24,858 nucleotides of DNA from CAZKTF01 sp964555565 (lineage in GTDB: Bacteria > Planctomycetota > JAJSAM01 > JAKLKS01), in contig CAZKTF010000022.1 of the NCBI GenBank assembly GCA_964555565.1, positions 1 to 24,858 on the forward strand, in the 5' to 3' direction. The notes below the pieces were generated by a model. It searched no databases. It had not been told where the DNA came from and saw nothing but the letters and a program-made list of their open reading frames with translations. This document shows positions 13,853 through 20,833 of this stretch, piece after piece. Position 1 is the stretch's first letter. Each line of letters opens with the position of its first letter. The position numbers were made by a program, and so were the translations under genes.

Positions 13853-14263
13853 ATGCGCACGAACGGACTCGCGGTCGCGCTGGTCTGCGGTCTCGGCCTG
13901 ACGCTCGGGGGCTGCGTCTTCGCCGTCAAGAGCGACTCGGACGAAGGGGGCGGCAAGAAGCTTAGCGCCCTGGAGAAGCGGGTCGAGGCGCTGGAGAAGC
14001 AGTGCGCCCTCGGCCTGGGAGGGGCCTCCGCCATGCAGATGATGGGCGGCGAGGGCGCCCTCGTCTTCATGGGGGACGGAAACGGGAAGATGATGCACCT
14101 CCGCGCCGGGAAGGCGATGGGCGGGGTCGAGATGGAGGAGATGGGCGAGGACGACGAGAAGGGCGAGAAGGGCGAAGAGGACGAGAAGGACGAGAAGGGG
14201 GAGAAGGGCGAAAAGGAAGAGAAGGGCGAGAAGGAAGAGAAACAGGAGAAGCGCGAGAAGTAG
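13853..14263 (+). CDS. lipoprotein with Lys/Glu/Gly-repeat tail
   Basis: A 136-residue protein starting at ATG 13853 behind GGGAGGG; the frame is open earlier but only here does a signal sequence begin. The lipobox is LGGC, so Cys21 would be lipidated after signal peptidase II cleavage. A short heptad stretch follows (LSALEKRVEALEKQ, about residues 37-50), similar to small trimeric lipoprotein coils, then a Met/Gly-rich middle (MQMMGGEGALVFMGDGNGKM). From about residue 95 to the end the chain is nearly pure E/K/G/D (GEKGEE, EKGEKGEKEEK and the like), an irregular EKG repeat that is probably extended and disordered or collagen-like. It is likely anchored in the outer or inner membrane and may contact peptidoglycan or polyanions (inference). 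Function unknown. Confidence 0.75.
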   Translation: MRTNGLAVALVCGLGLTLGGCVFAVKSDSDEGGGKKLSALEKRVEALEKQCALGLGGASAMQMMGGEGALVFMGDGNGKMMHLRAGKAMGGVEMEEMGEDDEKGEKGEEDEKDEKGEKGEKEEKGEKEEKQEKREK

Positions 14264-14281
14264 CCACGCCGCAGGACGGCG

Positions 14282-14309
14282 GGGCGCGGGGACGGCCGTC
14301 CCCGCGCCC
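14282..14309. terminator. perfect 28-bp palindrome between convergent genes
   Basis: Two 14-nt arms (GGGCGCGGGGACGG and its exact complement) meet without a loop, in the 52-nt gap between the lipoprotein stop and the cupin stop. As RNA it would form a very stable hairpin in either direction. There is no U-tract, so it is more a barrier or Rho-assisted terminator than a classical intrinsic one. It could equally be a REP-like repeat. Confidence 0.55.
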
Positions 14310-14315
14310 GGCCGG

Positions 14316-14681
14316 TCAGGGCTTCCAGCCGGCGAGGATCTCGATGGCCTTCGGCAGGAAGACGAGGATCTCCGCCCCCGTCGCGCTCGACGGGGTGTGG
14401 ATCGACCCGGGCGGGTGCCAGACGTAGGCCTCGCGCCCGTAGGTCTTCCCCCCGTCGGCGAGCGTCCCCTCGAGCATGTAGTACTCCTCGCCCCCCGGGT
14501 GGCGGTGGGTGGGGTAGCGGGCCCCCTTGGCGAAGCGGAGCAGGATGGTGAGCCCCCCGTCCTCGGGGTGCTTGCGGAGGACGCGGTACTCGACGCCGGG
14601 GACCTCGGGGAAGGACTTCCAGGGCTTCGCGTCCGCCTGCACGACCAGCGGGAGGAGCGCGCGCCGGTCCCGTTCGGGCAT
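14316..14681 (-). CDS. single-domain cupin, ChrR-like
   Basis: A 121-residue single cupin. The metal motif is YPTHRHPGGEEYYMLEG, giving H59, H61 and E65, with the second half WHPPGSIHTP supplying H95. This matches the ChrR-type cupin fold that binds Zn or Mn in anti-sigma factors and stand-alone proteins. No zinc-binding N-terminal anti-sigma domain and no neighbouring sigma factor are seen, so a sensor role is not supported; small-molecule binding or an enzyme role is open. The ATG at 14681 lies 6 nt downstream of a TAGCAT box with only C residues between, so it appears leaderless. It is divergent from the molybdenum hydroxylase operon at 14800, which may mean shared regulation. Confidence 0.85.
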   Translation of the reverse strand: MPERDRRALLPLVVQADAKPWKSFPEVPGVEYRVLRKHPEDGGLTILLRFAKGARYPTHRHPGGEEYYMLEGTLADGGKTYGREAYVWHPPGSIHTPSSATGAEILVFLPKAIEILAGWKP

Positions 14682-14687
14682 GGGGGG

Positions 14688-14693
14688 ATGCTA
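14688..14693 (-). promoter_or_regulatory. putative -10 box TAGCAT, leaderless cupin promoter
   Basis: On the minus strand GTAGCAT is followed by six C residues and then the ATG at 14681. No Shine-Dalgarno is possible, so transcription probably begins at the start codon. Confidence 0.5.
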
Positions 14694-14752
14694 CGCCTTG
14701 CGGTTCGCGCGGGGAGAACGGATTCACCGTGGATCGACGCCCGCCCGCGGAA

Positions 14753-14758
14753 TAGGCT
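14753..14758 (+). promoter_or_regulatory. putative -10 box TAGGCT for the molybdenum hydroxylase operon
   Basis: AATAGGCT lies 41 nt before ATG 14800. A purine-rich GAGGGAGGCGAGG precedes the start, so this is a leadered mRNA. It is back-to-back with the cupin promoter at 14688-14693. Confidence 0.4.
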
Positions 14759-14799
14759 GACGGCGCGGCGCGGGGGGCGCCGGGCGAGGGAGGCGAGGC

Positions 14800-15429
14800 A
14801 TGGCGCGCAAGGGCGATGTCTCCCGGCGGGACTTCCTGAAGGGGCTGGGGGTGGCGGCGGCGGGGGGGGCCGCGGCGCTGCCCGTCCTCGCGGCGGCGGC
14901 CGCGGCGCGGGAGGAGGCGGCCGCGGCGGGCCCGGAGGTCCTCGGCCCGGGTCCCGTGCCCTTCACCCTCCTCGTGAACGGGGCCGAGCGGAAGGTGCGC
15001 CTGGAGCCCCGCGCCACGCTCCTCGACGCGCTGCGGGGGGAACTGGGGGTGACGGGCCCCAAGGAGATCTGCGACCGCGGGGCCTGCGGCGGCTGCACGG
15101 TCCTCCTCGACGGGGAGCCCGTGGCCTCCTGCATGACGCTGGCGCTCGACGCGGCGGACCGGAGGGTCGTGACCGTGGAGGGGCTCGCGCGTCCCGACGG
15201 CTCTCCCCACCCGCTCCCCGAGGCCTTCTCGCGCCACGACGCCCTGCAGTGCGGCTTCTGCACGCCCGGGATGGTCATGTCCTGCGCCGGGCTCCTCGCG
15301 CGCAACCCCGCGCCCTCGCGCGACGAGGTGCTCGCGGGCATCTCCGGGAACCTCTGCCGCTGCGGGACCTACCCGCGGGTGGCCGCGGCCTGCCTCGAGG
15401 CGGCCGAGACGCTGCGGAAGGGGAAGTAG
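14800..15429 (+). CDS. Tat-exported 2Fe-2S subunit of a xanthine-oxidase-family molybdenum hydroxylase
   Basis: A 209-residue protein resembling PaoA. It opens with a twin-arginine signal (SRRDFLKG, R9-R10, then a hydrophobic Ala/Gly/Leu stretch to about residue 36), so the folded complex should be exported to the periplasm. The ferredoxin-like domain binds the first cluster through C91, C96, C99 and C111 (CDRGACGGCTVLLDG). The helical domain binds the second through C151, C154, C186 and C188 (CGFCTPGMVMS, NLCRCGTYPRV). It passes electrons from the Mo centre to FAD. First gene of the operon, three bases before the Mo subunit gene (TAG-gcc-ATG). Confidence 0.93.
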   Translation: MARKGDVSRRDFLKGLGVAAAGGAAALPVLAAAAAAREEAAAAGPEVLGPGPVPFTLLVNGAERKVRLEPRATLLDALRGELGVTGPKEICDRGACGGCTVLLDGEPVASCMTLALDAADRRVVTVEGLARPDGSPHPLPEAFSRHDALQCGFCTPGMVMSCAGLLARNPAPSRDEVLAGISGNLCRCGTYPRVAAACLEAAETLRKGK

Positions 15430-15432
15430 GCC

Positions 15433-17619
15433 ATGCCCGAGAAGAGGAAGACGCTGGCCGGCTTCGAGGGGAACACGCGGGAGATCGAGGTCACCGTCCC
15501 CGACGGCGAACCCGCGATCTGGGGCGCCGACGCGAAGCTCCGCGTGGTGGGCACCCGGGTCCCGCGGGTGGACGGCCTGGCGAAGGCCACGGGCGCCGCC
15601 GTCTACACCGCCGACGTCCGGCTCCCCGGGATGCTCCACGCGCGGTTCCTCAGGGCCCCGTGCGGGGGCGGGCGGATCGCGTCGCTCGACCTCGCGGCGG
15701 CGGAGAAGGCCCCCGGGGTGCGCCTCGCGCGCGCGATCCTCAAGACGGGCGACCCGCTTCTCATGGAGGGGATGGACGTCGCGCTGGTCGTGGCCGACAC
15801 CGAGGACCGTGCGGAGGACGCGGTGGCCCTCTGCCGGCTCGCCGTCGAGCAGGGTCCCGTCCTCGTCCGCGAGGAGGACGCCATGGCGGACGGGGCCCCG
15901 CCCGTCCACGCCGGGGGCCGCGGGAACGTGAACCCCGCGAAGAAGCCGGAGAACCCGCAGGGCCCGGCGGCCTTCTACGGGAAGGCGGACGTGGTCCTCT
16001 CCGCGACCTACCGGACCCAGGTCCAGACGCACTCGGCGCTGGAGCCCCACGGGGTCGTCGTCCGCCCGGACGAGGACGGGGGCGTGACCGTGTGGGTCTC
16101 GACGCAGGGGACCTTCAACGTGCGCGACGCGGTGAAGGGGGCGCTCCGGCTCCAGCCCTCCATGGTCCGCGTGGTGGCGGAGCACGTGGGCGGCGGCTTC
16201 GGGGCGAAGCTCCACGCCTCGGCGCCCGGGAGCGGGTTCGTCCTGGAGGTGGCCCGGGTCGCCGTGGAACTCAAGGCCCCGGTCCGCGCGATGCTCGACC
16301 GCCGGGAGGAGCACCTCCTCGGCGGGAACCGCCCCTCCTCGGTCCAGAAGGTGGGGATCGGGATCCGGAAGGACGGCACCGTCACGGCCTACGAGGTGGA
16401 CTGCTACGGCACCGCCGGGATCTCCCCGGGCGGCGGGGGCGCGAGGAACCCGATGATCTACGACCTCGGCGCCGGGTGGAAGGGGGAGCGCACGGTCGTC
16501 ACCCACGCCGGGCCGGCCTTCGCGTTCCGCGCCCCGGGCCACCCCCAGGGGTCCTTCGCGCTCGAGTCGATCCTCGACGAGGCGGCGCACGCGATCGGGA
16601 TGGACCCGCTCGACCTCCGCAGGAAGATCGACCGCAACCCGGTGCGCCTGGCCCAGTACGACGAGGGGGCGAAGCGGATCGGCTGGCGCGAGAAGCGGCG
16701 GGTCCCGCCCGGGGAGGGCCGCGGCCCCCTCAAGCGCGGGGTGGGGATGGGCTCCGCCATCTGGTACTCGGGCGGGGGCGCCGGCTCCACGGTCCTCGTC
16801 ACGGTCCACCGCGACGGGTCGGTCGAGGTGAGCAACGGGGCCCAGGACATCGGGACCGGGACGCGGACCGTGTTGGCGGTCATCGTGGCCGAGGTCCTCG
16901 GCCTCGACCCGGCCGGGGTGCGCGTGAACCTCGGGGACACCCGGCACCCCTACGGCCCGGGCTCCGGGGGAAGCCAGACCGCGGCCTCGCTCGGGCCCTG
17001 CGCCCGCGCCGCGGCGGAGAAGGCCCGCGAGGAGGTCCTCGGGAAGGCCTCCCGCGTGGACCCGAAGGCATGGAAGGCGGCCTGCGCCCGGATGGAGGGG
17101 GACTCGAAGACCTTCCCGGGGACGCGCGCGGACCCGTACCAGACCTTCGTCGGGGGCGTGGCCGGCTGCCAGTTCGCCGAGGTCGAGGTGGACGTCGAGA
17201 CCGGCGTCGTCCGCGTGGTCCGCGTGGTCGCGCTCCAGGACTGCGGGCGCGTCGTGGACCGGCTCACGGCCGAGAGCCAGGTCATCGGGGGCGTCATCGG
17301 CGGGATCGGCTACGCGCTCTTCGAGGAGAGGGTCCTCGACCCCGCCACGGGGCGGATGCTCAACGCGGACCTGGAGGCCTACCGGCTCGCGGGCCCGCGC
17401 GACGTCCCCGACGTGGAGGCGGTCCTCACCGACGTCGCCAACGCCGGGAACTGCGTGGGGATGATGGGCCTCGGCGAGCCGCCCGCGATCCCCACCGCGG
17501 GGGCCATCGCCAACGCGGTCTTCCACGCCACGGGGGCGCGCGTCCGGACGCTCCCCCTCACCCCGGCCCGGGTGCTGGCGGCCCTCGAGGAGGCCGCGCG
17601 GAAGAAGGAGGGGAAATAG
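15433..17619 (+). CDS. molybdopterin-binding catalytic subunit, xanthine dehydrogenase family
   Basis: A 728-residue protein, typical length for PaoC-like subunits. It has the substrate-channel fold start (RVDGLAKATGAAVYTADV), the EPHGVVV stretch, the Mo-cofactor loops STQGTFNVRD and GGGFGAK, the RAPGHPQGSFALES segment, GAQDIGTGTRT and GSGGSQTA, and the catalytic glutamate in GLGEPPAIPTAG (about E682). The enzyme hydroxylates an aldehyde or N-heterocycle using water. The pocket residues cannot be matched to a substrate by eye; an aldehyde oxidoreductase role is the default from its PaoABC-like set. It has no signal of its own and would leave the cell with the Tat-bearing partner. GGAAGGGG precedes the ATG. 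Confidence 0.93.
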   Translation: MPEKRKTLAGFEGNTREIEVTVPDGEPAIWGADAKLRVVGTRVPRVDGLAKATGAAVYTADVRLPGMLHARFLRAPCGGGRIASLDLAAAEKAPGVRLARAILKTGDPLLMEGMDVALVVADTEDRAEDAVALCRLAVEQGPVLVREEDAMADGAPPVHAGGRGNVNPAKKPENPQGPAAFYGKADVVLSATYRTQVQTHSALEPHGVVVRPDEDGGVTVWVSTQGTFNVRDAVKGALRLQPSMVRVVAEHVGGGFGAKLHASAPGSGFVLEVARVAVELKAPVRAMLDRREEHLLGGNRPSSVQKVGIGIRKDGTVTAYEVDCYGTAGISPGGGGARNPMIYDLGAGWKGERTVVTHAGPAFAFRAPGHPQGSFALESILDEAAHAIGMDPLDLRRKIDRNPVRLAQYDEGAKRIGWREKRRVPPGEGRGPLKRGVGMGSAIWYSGGGAGSTVLVTVHRDGSVEVSNGAQDIGTGTRTVLAVIVAEVLGLDPAGVRVNLGDTRHPYGPGSGGSQTAASLGPCARAAAEKAREEVLGKASRVDPKAWKAACARMEGDSKTFPGTRADPYQTFVGGVAGCQFAEVEVDVETGVVRVVRVVALQDCGRVVDRLTAESQVIGGVIGGIGYALFEERVLDPATGRMLNADLEAYRLAGPRDVPDVEAVLTDVANAGNCVGMMGLGEPPAIPTAGAIANAVFHATGARVRTLPLTPARVLAALEEAARKKEGK

Positions 17620-17621
17620 CC

Positions 17622-18602
17622 ATGAGGCCCTTCGCCTACGCCCGGCCGAGGACGGTGGAGGAGGTCCTCGGCCTCATCTCCCCGACCGCCAGGCCGAAGG
17701 GGGGCGGGAACGACCTCCTCGATCTCGCCAAGCGCGACGTCTCGACGCCGGCCGTGATGGTGGACCTCGCCGGCCTCGGCCCCGCCTCCGTGGGGATGAA
17801 GACGATTGAGGCCGGGGTGTACGAGATCGAGGCCCGCGCGACCCTGTCGGCGCTCGCGGAGAGCGCGGACGTCCGCCGGGAGCTGCCTGCGCTCGCGGAC
17901 GCCGCGCTGGAGGCCGCCACGCCGCAGATCCGGAACCGCGCCACCCTCGCCGGGAACCTCCTCCAGCGGCCCCGCTGCGCCTACTTCCGCGACCCGGCCT
18001 TCGACTGCCTCAAGCGCGGCGGGAAGTCCTGCCCCTCCCTCGCGGGGGAGCACCGGGAGGGGGCGATCCTCGGCAACGGGACCTGCTGCGCGACCCATCC
18101 CTCGAACCTCGCCGTCGCGCTCACGGCCCTCGGGGGGACCCTGCACCTGGCCGGACCGCAGGGGAAGAGGGCGGACGTGGGCGTGGAGGACCTCTGGATC
18201 CGCCCGGAGGAGGACCCGCTGCGCGAGGCCCGCGTGGACCCGGGGCAGCTCGTGGTGGGGCTCTCGGTCGTCGGGTCGCGCGCGTCCGCCTACGTGGAGA
18301 TCGACGCGAAGCAGTCCTTCGACTGGGCCGCGGCCTCCTGCGCGGTGAGCCTCCGGATCGCGGGAGGAAAGGTCGAGTCCGCCCGCGTCGTCCTGGGTGC
18401 GGTGGCCCCGGTCCCCTGGCGGTCGAAGGCGGCGGAGGAGGCCCTGGTCGGGAAGGCCCCCGACGAGCGGGCCGCGGCCGCCGCGGCCGAGGCGGCGCTG
18501 GCCGGTGCGACGCCGCTCCGCGACAACGGCCACAAGGTGACGCTGGCGAAGGTCGCGGTCCGGCGGGCGGTCCTCCGCGCCGCGTCGCGCGGGAGGAAGT
18601 AG
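17622..18602 (+). CDS. FAD-binding subunit with extra 4Fe-4S site (PaoB/CutM-like)
   Basis: A 326-residue protein. Family features are the FAD loop KGGGNDLLDLAKRD (about 26-39) and the second FAD segment TPQIRNRATLAGNLLQ (about 100-115). Next comes a cysteine-rich insert, RPRCAYFRDPAFDCL then GKSCPSL and GNGTCCATHPS (C119, C129, C137, C155, C156), matching the additional 4Fe-4S cluster loop seen in PaoB-type subunits. ATHPSNLAVAL follows as expected. The ATG at 17622 starts two bases after the Mo subunit stop; a GGAGGGG stretch serves as ribosome-binding site. It completes a three-subunit periplasmic enzyme that passes electrons to an external acceptor, not identified here. No XdhC-like maturation gene lies in the window. 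Confidence 0.9.
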   Translation: MRPFAYARPRTVEEVLGLISPTARPKGGGNDLLDLAKRDVSTPAVMVDLAGLGPASVGMKTIEAGVYEIEARATLSALAESADVRRELPALADAALEAATPQIRNRATLAGNLLQRPRCAYFRDPAFDCLKRGGKSCPSLAGEHREGAILGNGTCCATHPSNLAVALTALGGTLHLAGPQGKRADVGVEDLWIRPEEDPLREARVDPGQLVVGLSVVGSRASAYVEIDAKQSFDWAAASCAVSLRIAGGKVESARVVLGAVAPVPWRSKAAEEALVGKAPDERAAAAAAEAALAGATPLRDNGHKVTLAKVAVRRAVLRAASRGRK

Positions 18603-18604
18603 CC

Positions 18605-18847
18605 ATGGCCCTCCACCCGTTGCGCGTGGAGATCCTCGCCGGCCGGCTCTGCGCCGATCTCCGGACCAAGGGGATGGCCACGCTCGGACACGCGGGCCCC
18701 ACGCCCGAGACCGCGATCCCGGCGGACACGACCTGCTTCTGGTGCAACCGGAGCGGCTGGGCCATGGGCCCCGATCTCCTGCCCGCCGACCGGGAGCGGT
18801 GCGCCGACCCCGCGAGGGGCTGCTTCCGCACCGAGGTCGAGGTCTAG
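18605..18847 (+). CDS. small cysteine-rich protein at the end of the molybdenum hydroxylase operon
   Basis: An 80-residue protein whose ATG is two bases after the FAD-subunit stop, repeating the TAG-cc-ATG junction of the preceding gene pair, which strongly suggests a real fourth operon member. Cysteines lie at about 16, 44, 47, 66 and 73. The pattern CFWCNRSG ... CADPARGC (C-x2-C, 18 residues, C-x6-C) suggests a zinc or Fe-S binding knuckle. No signal peptide. It could assist cofactor insertion, bind the acceptor or be a tiny regulatory subunit; the family is not recognised. Its stop codon overlaps that of the convergent regulator gene at the tetranucleotide CTAG. Confidence 0.75.
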   Translation: MALHPLRVEILAGRLCADLRTKGMATLGHAGPTPETAIPADTTCFWCNRSGWAMGPDLLPADRERCADPARGCFRTEVEV

Positions 18848-19158
18848 CCCGAAGAGGGGCCGCGTCCCCTCCGCGCGATCCGGCCGAGGCGCTCGACGTG
18901 CCGGAGGAAGGCCGCGCGGCCGCGGGCGGTGAGCCGGCAGGTGGTGCGGGGCTTGCGGTCCACGAACTCCTTCCTCGCCGCGACGTAGCCCGCCTCCTCG
19001 AGCTTCTGGAGGTGGATCCCGAGGTTCCCCTGGCTCGTGCCGAGGAGGTCCCTCAGGTCGGTGAACACCGCCTCCTCCCGCGCCAGGAGGACCGAGACGA
19101 TCCCCAGGCGGACCTGCGAGAGGAGGACCGGGTCGAAGCTATCCGGCGCCGGGTCCAC
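18844..19158 (-). CDS. winged-helix transcriptional regulator (HTH_34-like)
   Basis: A 104-residue single-domain regulator. The winged helix reads LLSQVRLGIVSVLLAREEAV, FTDLRDLLGTSQGNLGIHLQ, KLEEAGYVAARKEFVDRKP, then RTTCRLTARGRAAFLRHVER, a near-textbook HTH_34 (MarR/ArsR-superfamily) pattern with the 'L-T-x-x-G-R' end. No metal-binding cysteines or sensor domain. The GTG at 19158 lies inside the preceding membrane-protein gene (20-nt overlap), so translation is coupled. Such regulators commonly control their own operon; the double palindrome at 20722-20742 upstream of the first gene is the likely operator (inference). Confidence 0.88.
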   Translation of the reverse strand: MDPAPDSFDPVLLSQVRLGIVSVLLAREEAVFTDLRDLLGTSQGNLGIHLQKLEEAGYVAARKEFVDRKPRTTCRLTARGRAAFLRHVERLGRIARRGRGPSSG

Positions 19159-19756
19159 CGGCCTCCCTCACCATCCTCCGCACCCGCCGCTCGGCGATGA
19201 GCCCCGGGACGATGAGCCCCAGGCCCATGGTGGGCCCGAGCACGACCCCGCGCCACCCGGGGAGCGCCATGGCGAGGAGCGTCCCCGCGAAGATCGCGAC
19301 CCCGCTCCAGAGGAACTCCCGGGAGTAGACGACCCCGATCCCGAAGGCCAGCGTCGCGTAGGCGAGCCCCCAGAGGACCATCTCGTTCCCCGGCACGAGG
19401 CAGCCGAAGGCGTGCCCGGCGAAGTTCAGGACGAAGGTCCCGCCGATGACGCCCAGCGAGAGGAGGCCCACCTGGCGCGACACGAAGGTGTTCTCGCCCG
19501 CGAGGCGGGGCCGGCGTCCCGTCCGGATCCCGTAGACCGTGCTGAAGATCGTCCCCGCGGCGAGGCAGGCCACGATCACCCGGCCGTTCCACTCCGCCTT
19601 CCCCACCTTCACGAGGACGTCGAGGAGGGGGTACCAGACCATCACGATGGCCCCCCAGACGACCAGGTGGAGCGCGTGGGGGTCCACGCGCCGGTGCGTC
19701 CGCTCCAGCGTGTCCCGGATGAACTCGAGGTCGCGTGCCGCCTGCTCCTGGTCCAT
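19139..19756 (-). CDS. multi-pass inner-membrane protein paired with the regulator
   Basis: A 205-residue protein with a soluble N-terminus (ARDLEFIRDTLERTHRRVDP) and about six hydrophobic segments: roughly 28-48 (LHLVVWGAIVMVWYPLL), 58-77, 94-112, 124-142, 146-166 and 168-186, ending with a basic tail (IAERRVRRMVREAG). No transporter motif is recognised. Membrane proteins of this size often sit next to HTH_34 regulators, but their job is not established. The ATG follows the stop of the TPR gene by two bases; the 3' end overlaps the regulator by 20 nt. Middle gene of a three-gene operon. Confidence 0.8.
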   Translation of the reverse strand: MDQEQAARDLEFIRDTLERTHRRVDPHALHLVVWGAIVMVWYPLLDVLVKVGKAEWNGRVIVACLAAGTIFSTVYGIRTGRRPRLAGENTFVSRQVGLLSLGVIGGTFVLNFAGHAFGCLVPGNEMVLWGLAYATLAFGIGVVYSREFLWSGVAIFAGTLLAMALPGWRGVVLGPTMGLGLIVPGLIAERRVRRMVREAGGPGAG

Positions 19757-19758
19757 GG

Positions 19759-20685
19759 CTACTTCCCCAGCGCCTCGAGGGCCCGCGCGATCCCGGTGTC
19801 CTCCGGGTGGCGCCTGCGGCCGGCCTCCAGCGCCTCGCGGGCCTTCTCGGCGTTCCCCAGCTTGCGGTAGAGGATGGAGAGCTGGAGGTACACCTGGGCC
19901 TGGCGGGGCTCCGCGGTCCCCTCCTCCTGGAACCGCCGCACCGTCTCGAACTCCCGGATCGAGTCAGGGGCCTTGTTCAGGAAGTCCGGGTACTGGCTCC
20001 AGGAGAAGGCCAGGTTGAACCGCGCCTGCCAGTGCCGGTCGTCCTGCTTGAGGATCTCCTGCCACTGCCCCTCGGCCTTCGCACCCCACACGCCCATCTC
20101 GGGACCCGCGGGGACGGTGAAGATCTTGGCCACGTAGGCCTGGCCGAGTTCGAGCCGGGCCTCGGCGTCGCCGGGCTTCTCGGCGACGACCCCCTCCAGT
20201 TCCGCGACCAGGTCGTCCGCGAAGCCCTCCTTGCGGGCCATCTCCCAGAACCGCTTCTGCTCCTCGGTCGTGGCGGCCCGGTCCCCGAACACCTTCTTCA
20301 GGAGGGAGCGGAACTCGGCCATCGCGGCCTTCCGGGCGGCCGGGTCCCGGGCCCCGGCGACGGCCGGGGGATTCTCCGGGCCCGCGGGGGGCGCCGCCCC
20401 GGGCGCCCTCGCGGGGGCGGGGGACCCGCGGGCCTCCAGGGCCTCGACCCGGGCCCGGAGGGCGTACCCTTCCTCCAGGGCCGCGCGGGACGCCGCGACC
20501 GCCTCGTCGGCCTTCTTCCGGACCTCCAGCGCCTGCGCCCCCGCGTCCCGGGCCGCGCGGCCCGCCTCCTCGGCCTTCGCCTCCGCGTCCGCAGCCCGCC
20601 GCCCCGCGTCCATCGCGCGGAGGACCCCGGCCGCCGCCGCCGCGAGCGAGACCCCGACGAGTCCAAGCACCAGCGCCTTCTGCAT
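19759..20685 (-). CDS. anchored coiled-coil / TPR-like protein
   Basis: A 308-residue protein starting at ATG 20685 behind GGGAGGTGG. Residues 5-22 (ALVLGLVGVSLAAAAAGV) are a membrane anchor or signal. About 25-88 is an Ala/Glu/Arg coiled coil (AEAKAEEAGRAARDAGAQAL). About 89-112 is a Pro/Ala linker. The C-terminal domain is helical with tetratricopeptide-like repeats (VAEKPGDAEARLELGQAYVA, then HWQARFNLAFSWSQYPDF and QAQVYLQLSILYRKLGNAEK). This suggests a periplasmic or membrane-linked scaffold binding a protein partner, perhaps the membrane protein encoded next. First gene of the operon that ends with the winged-helix regulator. Confidence 0.8.
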   Translation of the reverse strand: MQKALVLGLVGVSLAAAAAGVLRAMDAGRRAADAEAKAEEAGRAARDAGAQALEVRKKADEAVAASRAALEEGYALRARVEALEARGSPAPARAPGAAPPAGPENPPAVAGARDPAARKAAMAEFRSLLKKVFGDRAATTEEQKRFWEMARKEGFADDLVAELEGVVAEKPGDAEARLELGQAYVAKIFTVPAGPEMGVWGAKAEGQWQEILKQDDRHWQARFNLAFSWSQYPDFLNKAPDSIREFETVRRFQEEGTAEPRQAQVYLQLSILYRKLGNAEKAREALEAGRRRHPEDTGIARALEALGK

Positions 20686-20721
20686 CGCCCCACCTCCCGC
20701 CGCCCCACCGGGCGGCTATGG

Positions 20722-20742
20722 TCTAAGACTTAGACTAGTCTA
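20722..20742. promoter_or_regulatory. overlapping double palindrome, candidate operator of the TPR/membrane/HTH operon
   Basis: Two perfect palindromes share four bases: TCTAAG-A-CTTAGA (20722-20734) and TAGACTAGTCTA (20731-20742). They form an AT-rich island in very GC-rich DNA, about 37-57 nt upstream of the operon start at 20685, where -10/-35 elements should lie. This geometry suits a dimeric winged-helix repressor, presumably the product of 18844-19158. Confidence 0.6.
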
Positions 20743-20821
20743 CATCGCCGGGAAGGGGGCGTCAAGATCCATCGGGCCCCGCCGCGCGAGGGGGGGCCCC
20801 CCGGCCTCCCGCGGGATCGCG

Positions 20822-20827
20822 TAGGAT
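20822..20827 (+). promoter_or_regulatory. putative -10 box TAGGAT, leaderless arrangement
   Basis: GTAGGAT ends 6 nt before ATG 20834, separated only by CGCGCC. No ribosome-binding site is possible in that gap, so a leaderless mRNA is implied. Confidence 0.5.
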
Positions 20828-20833
20828 CGCGCC

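Noticed and set aside
13735..17526. Very long minus-strand open frame opposite the molybdenum hydroxylase operon
   Set aside because: The plus strand there encodes subunits with intact cofactor motifs. The antisense product is low-complexity and spans several unrelated genes, even running through the cupin region out of frame.
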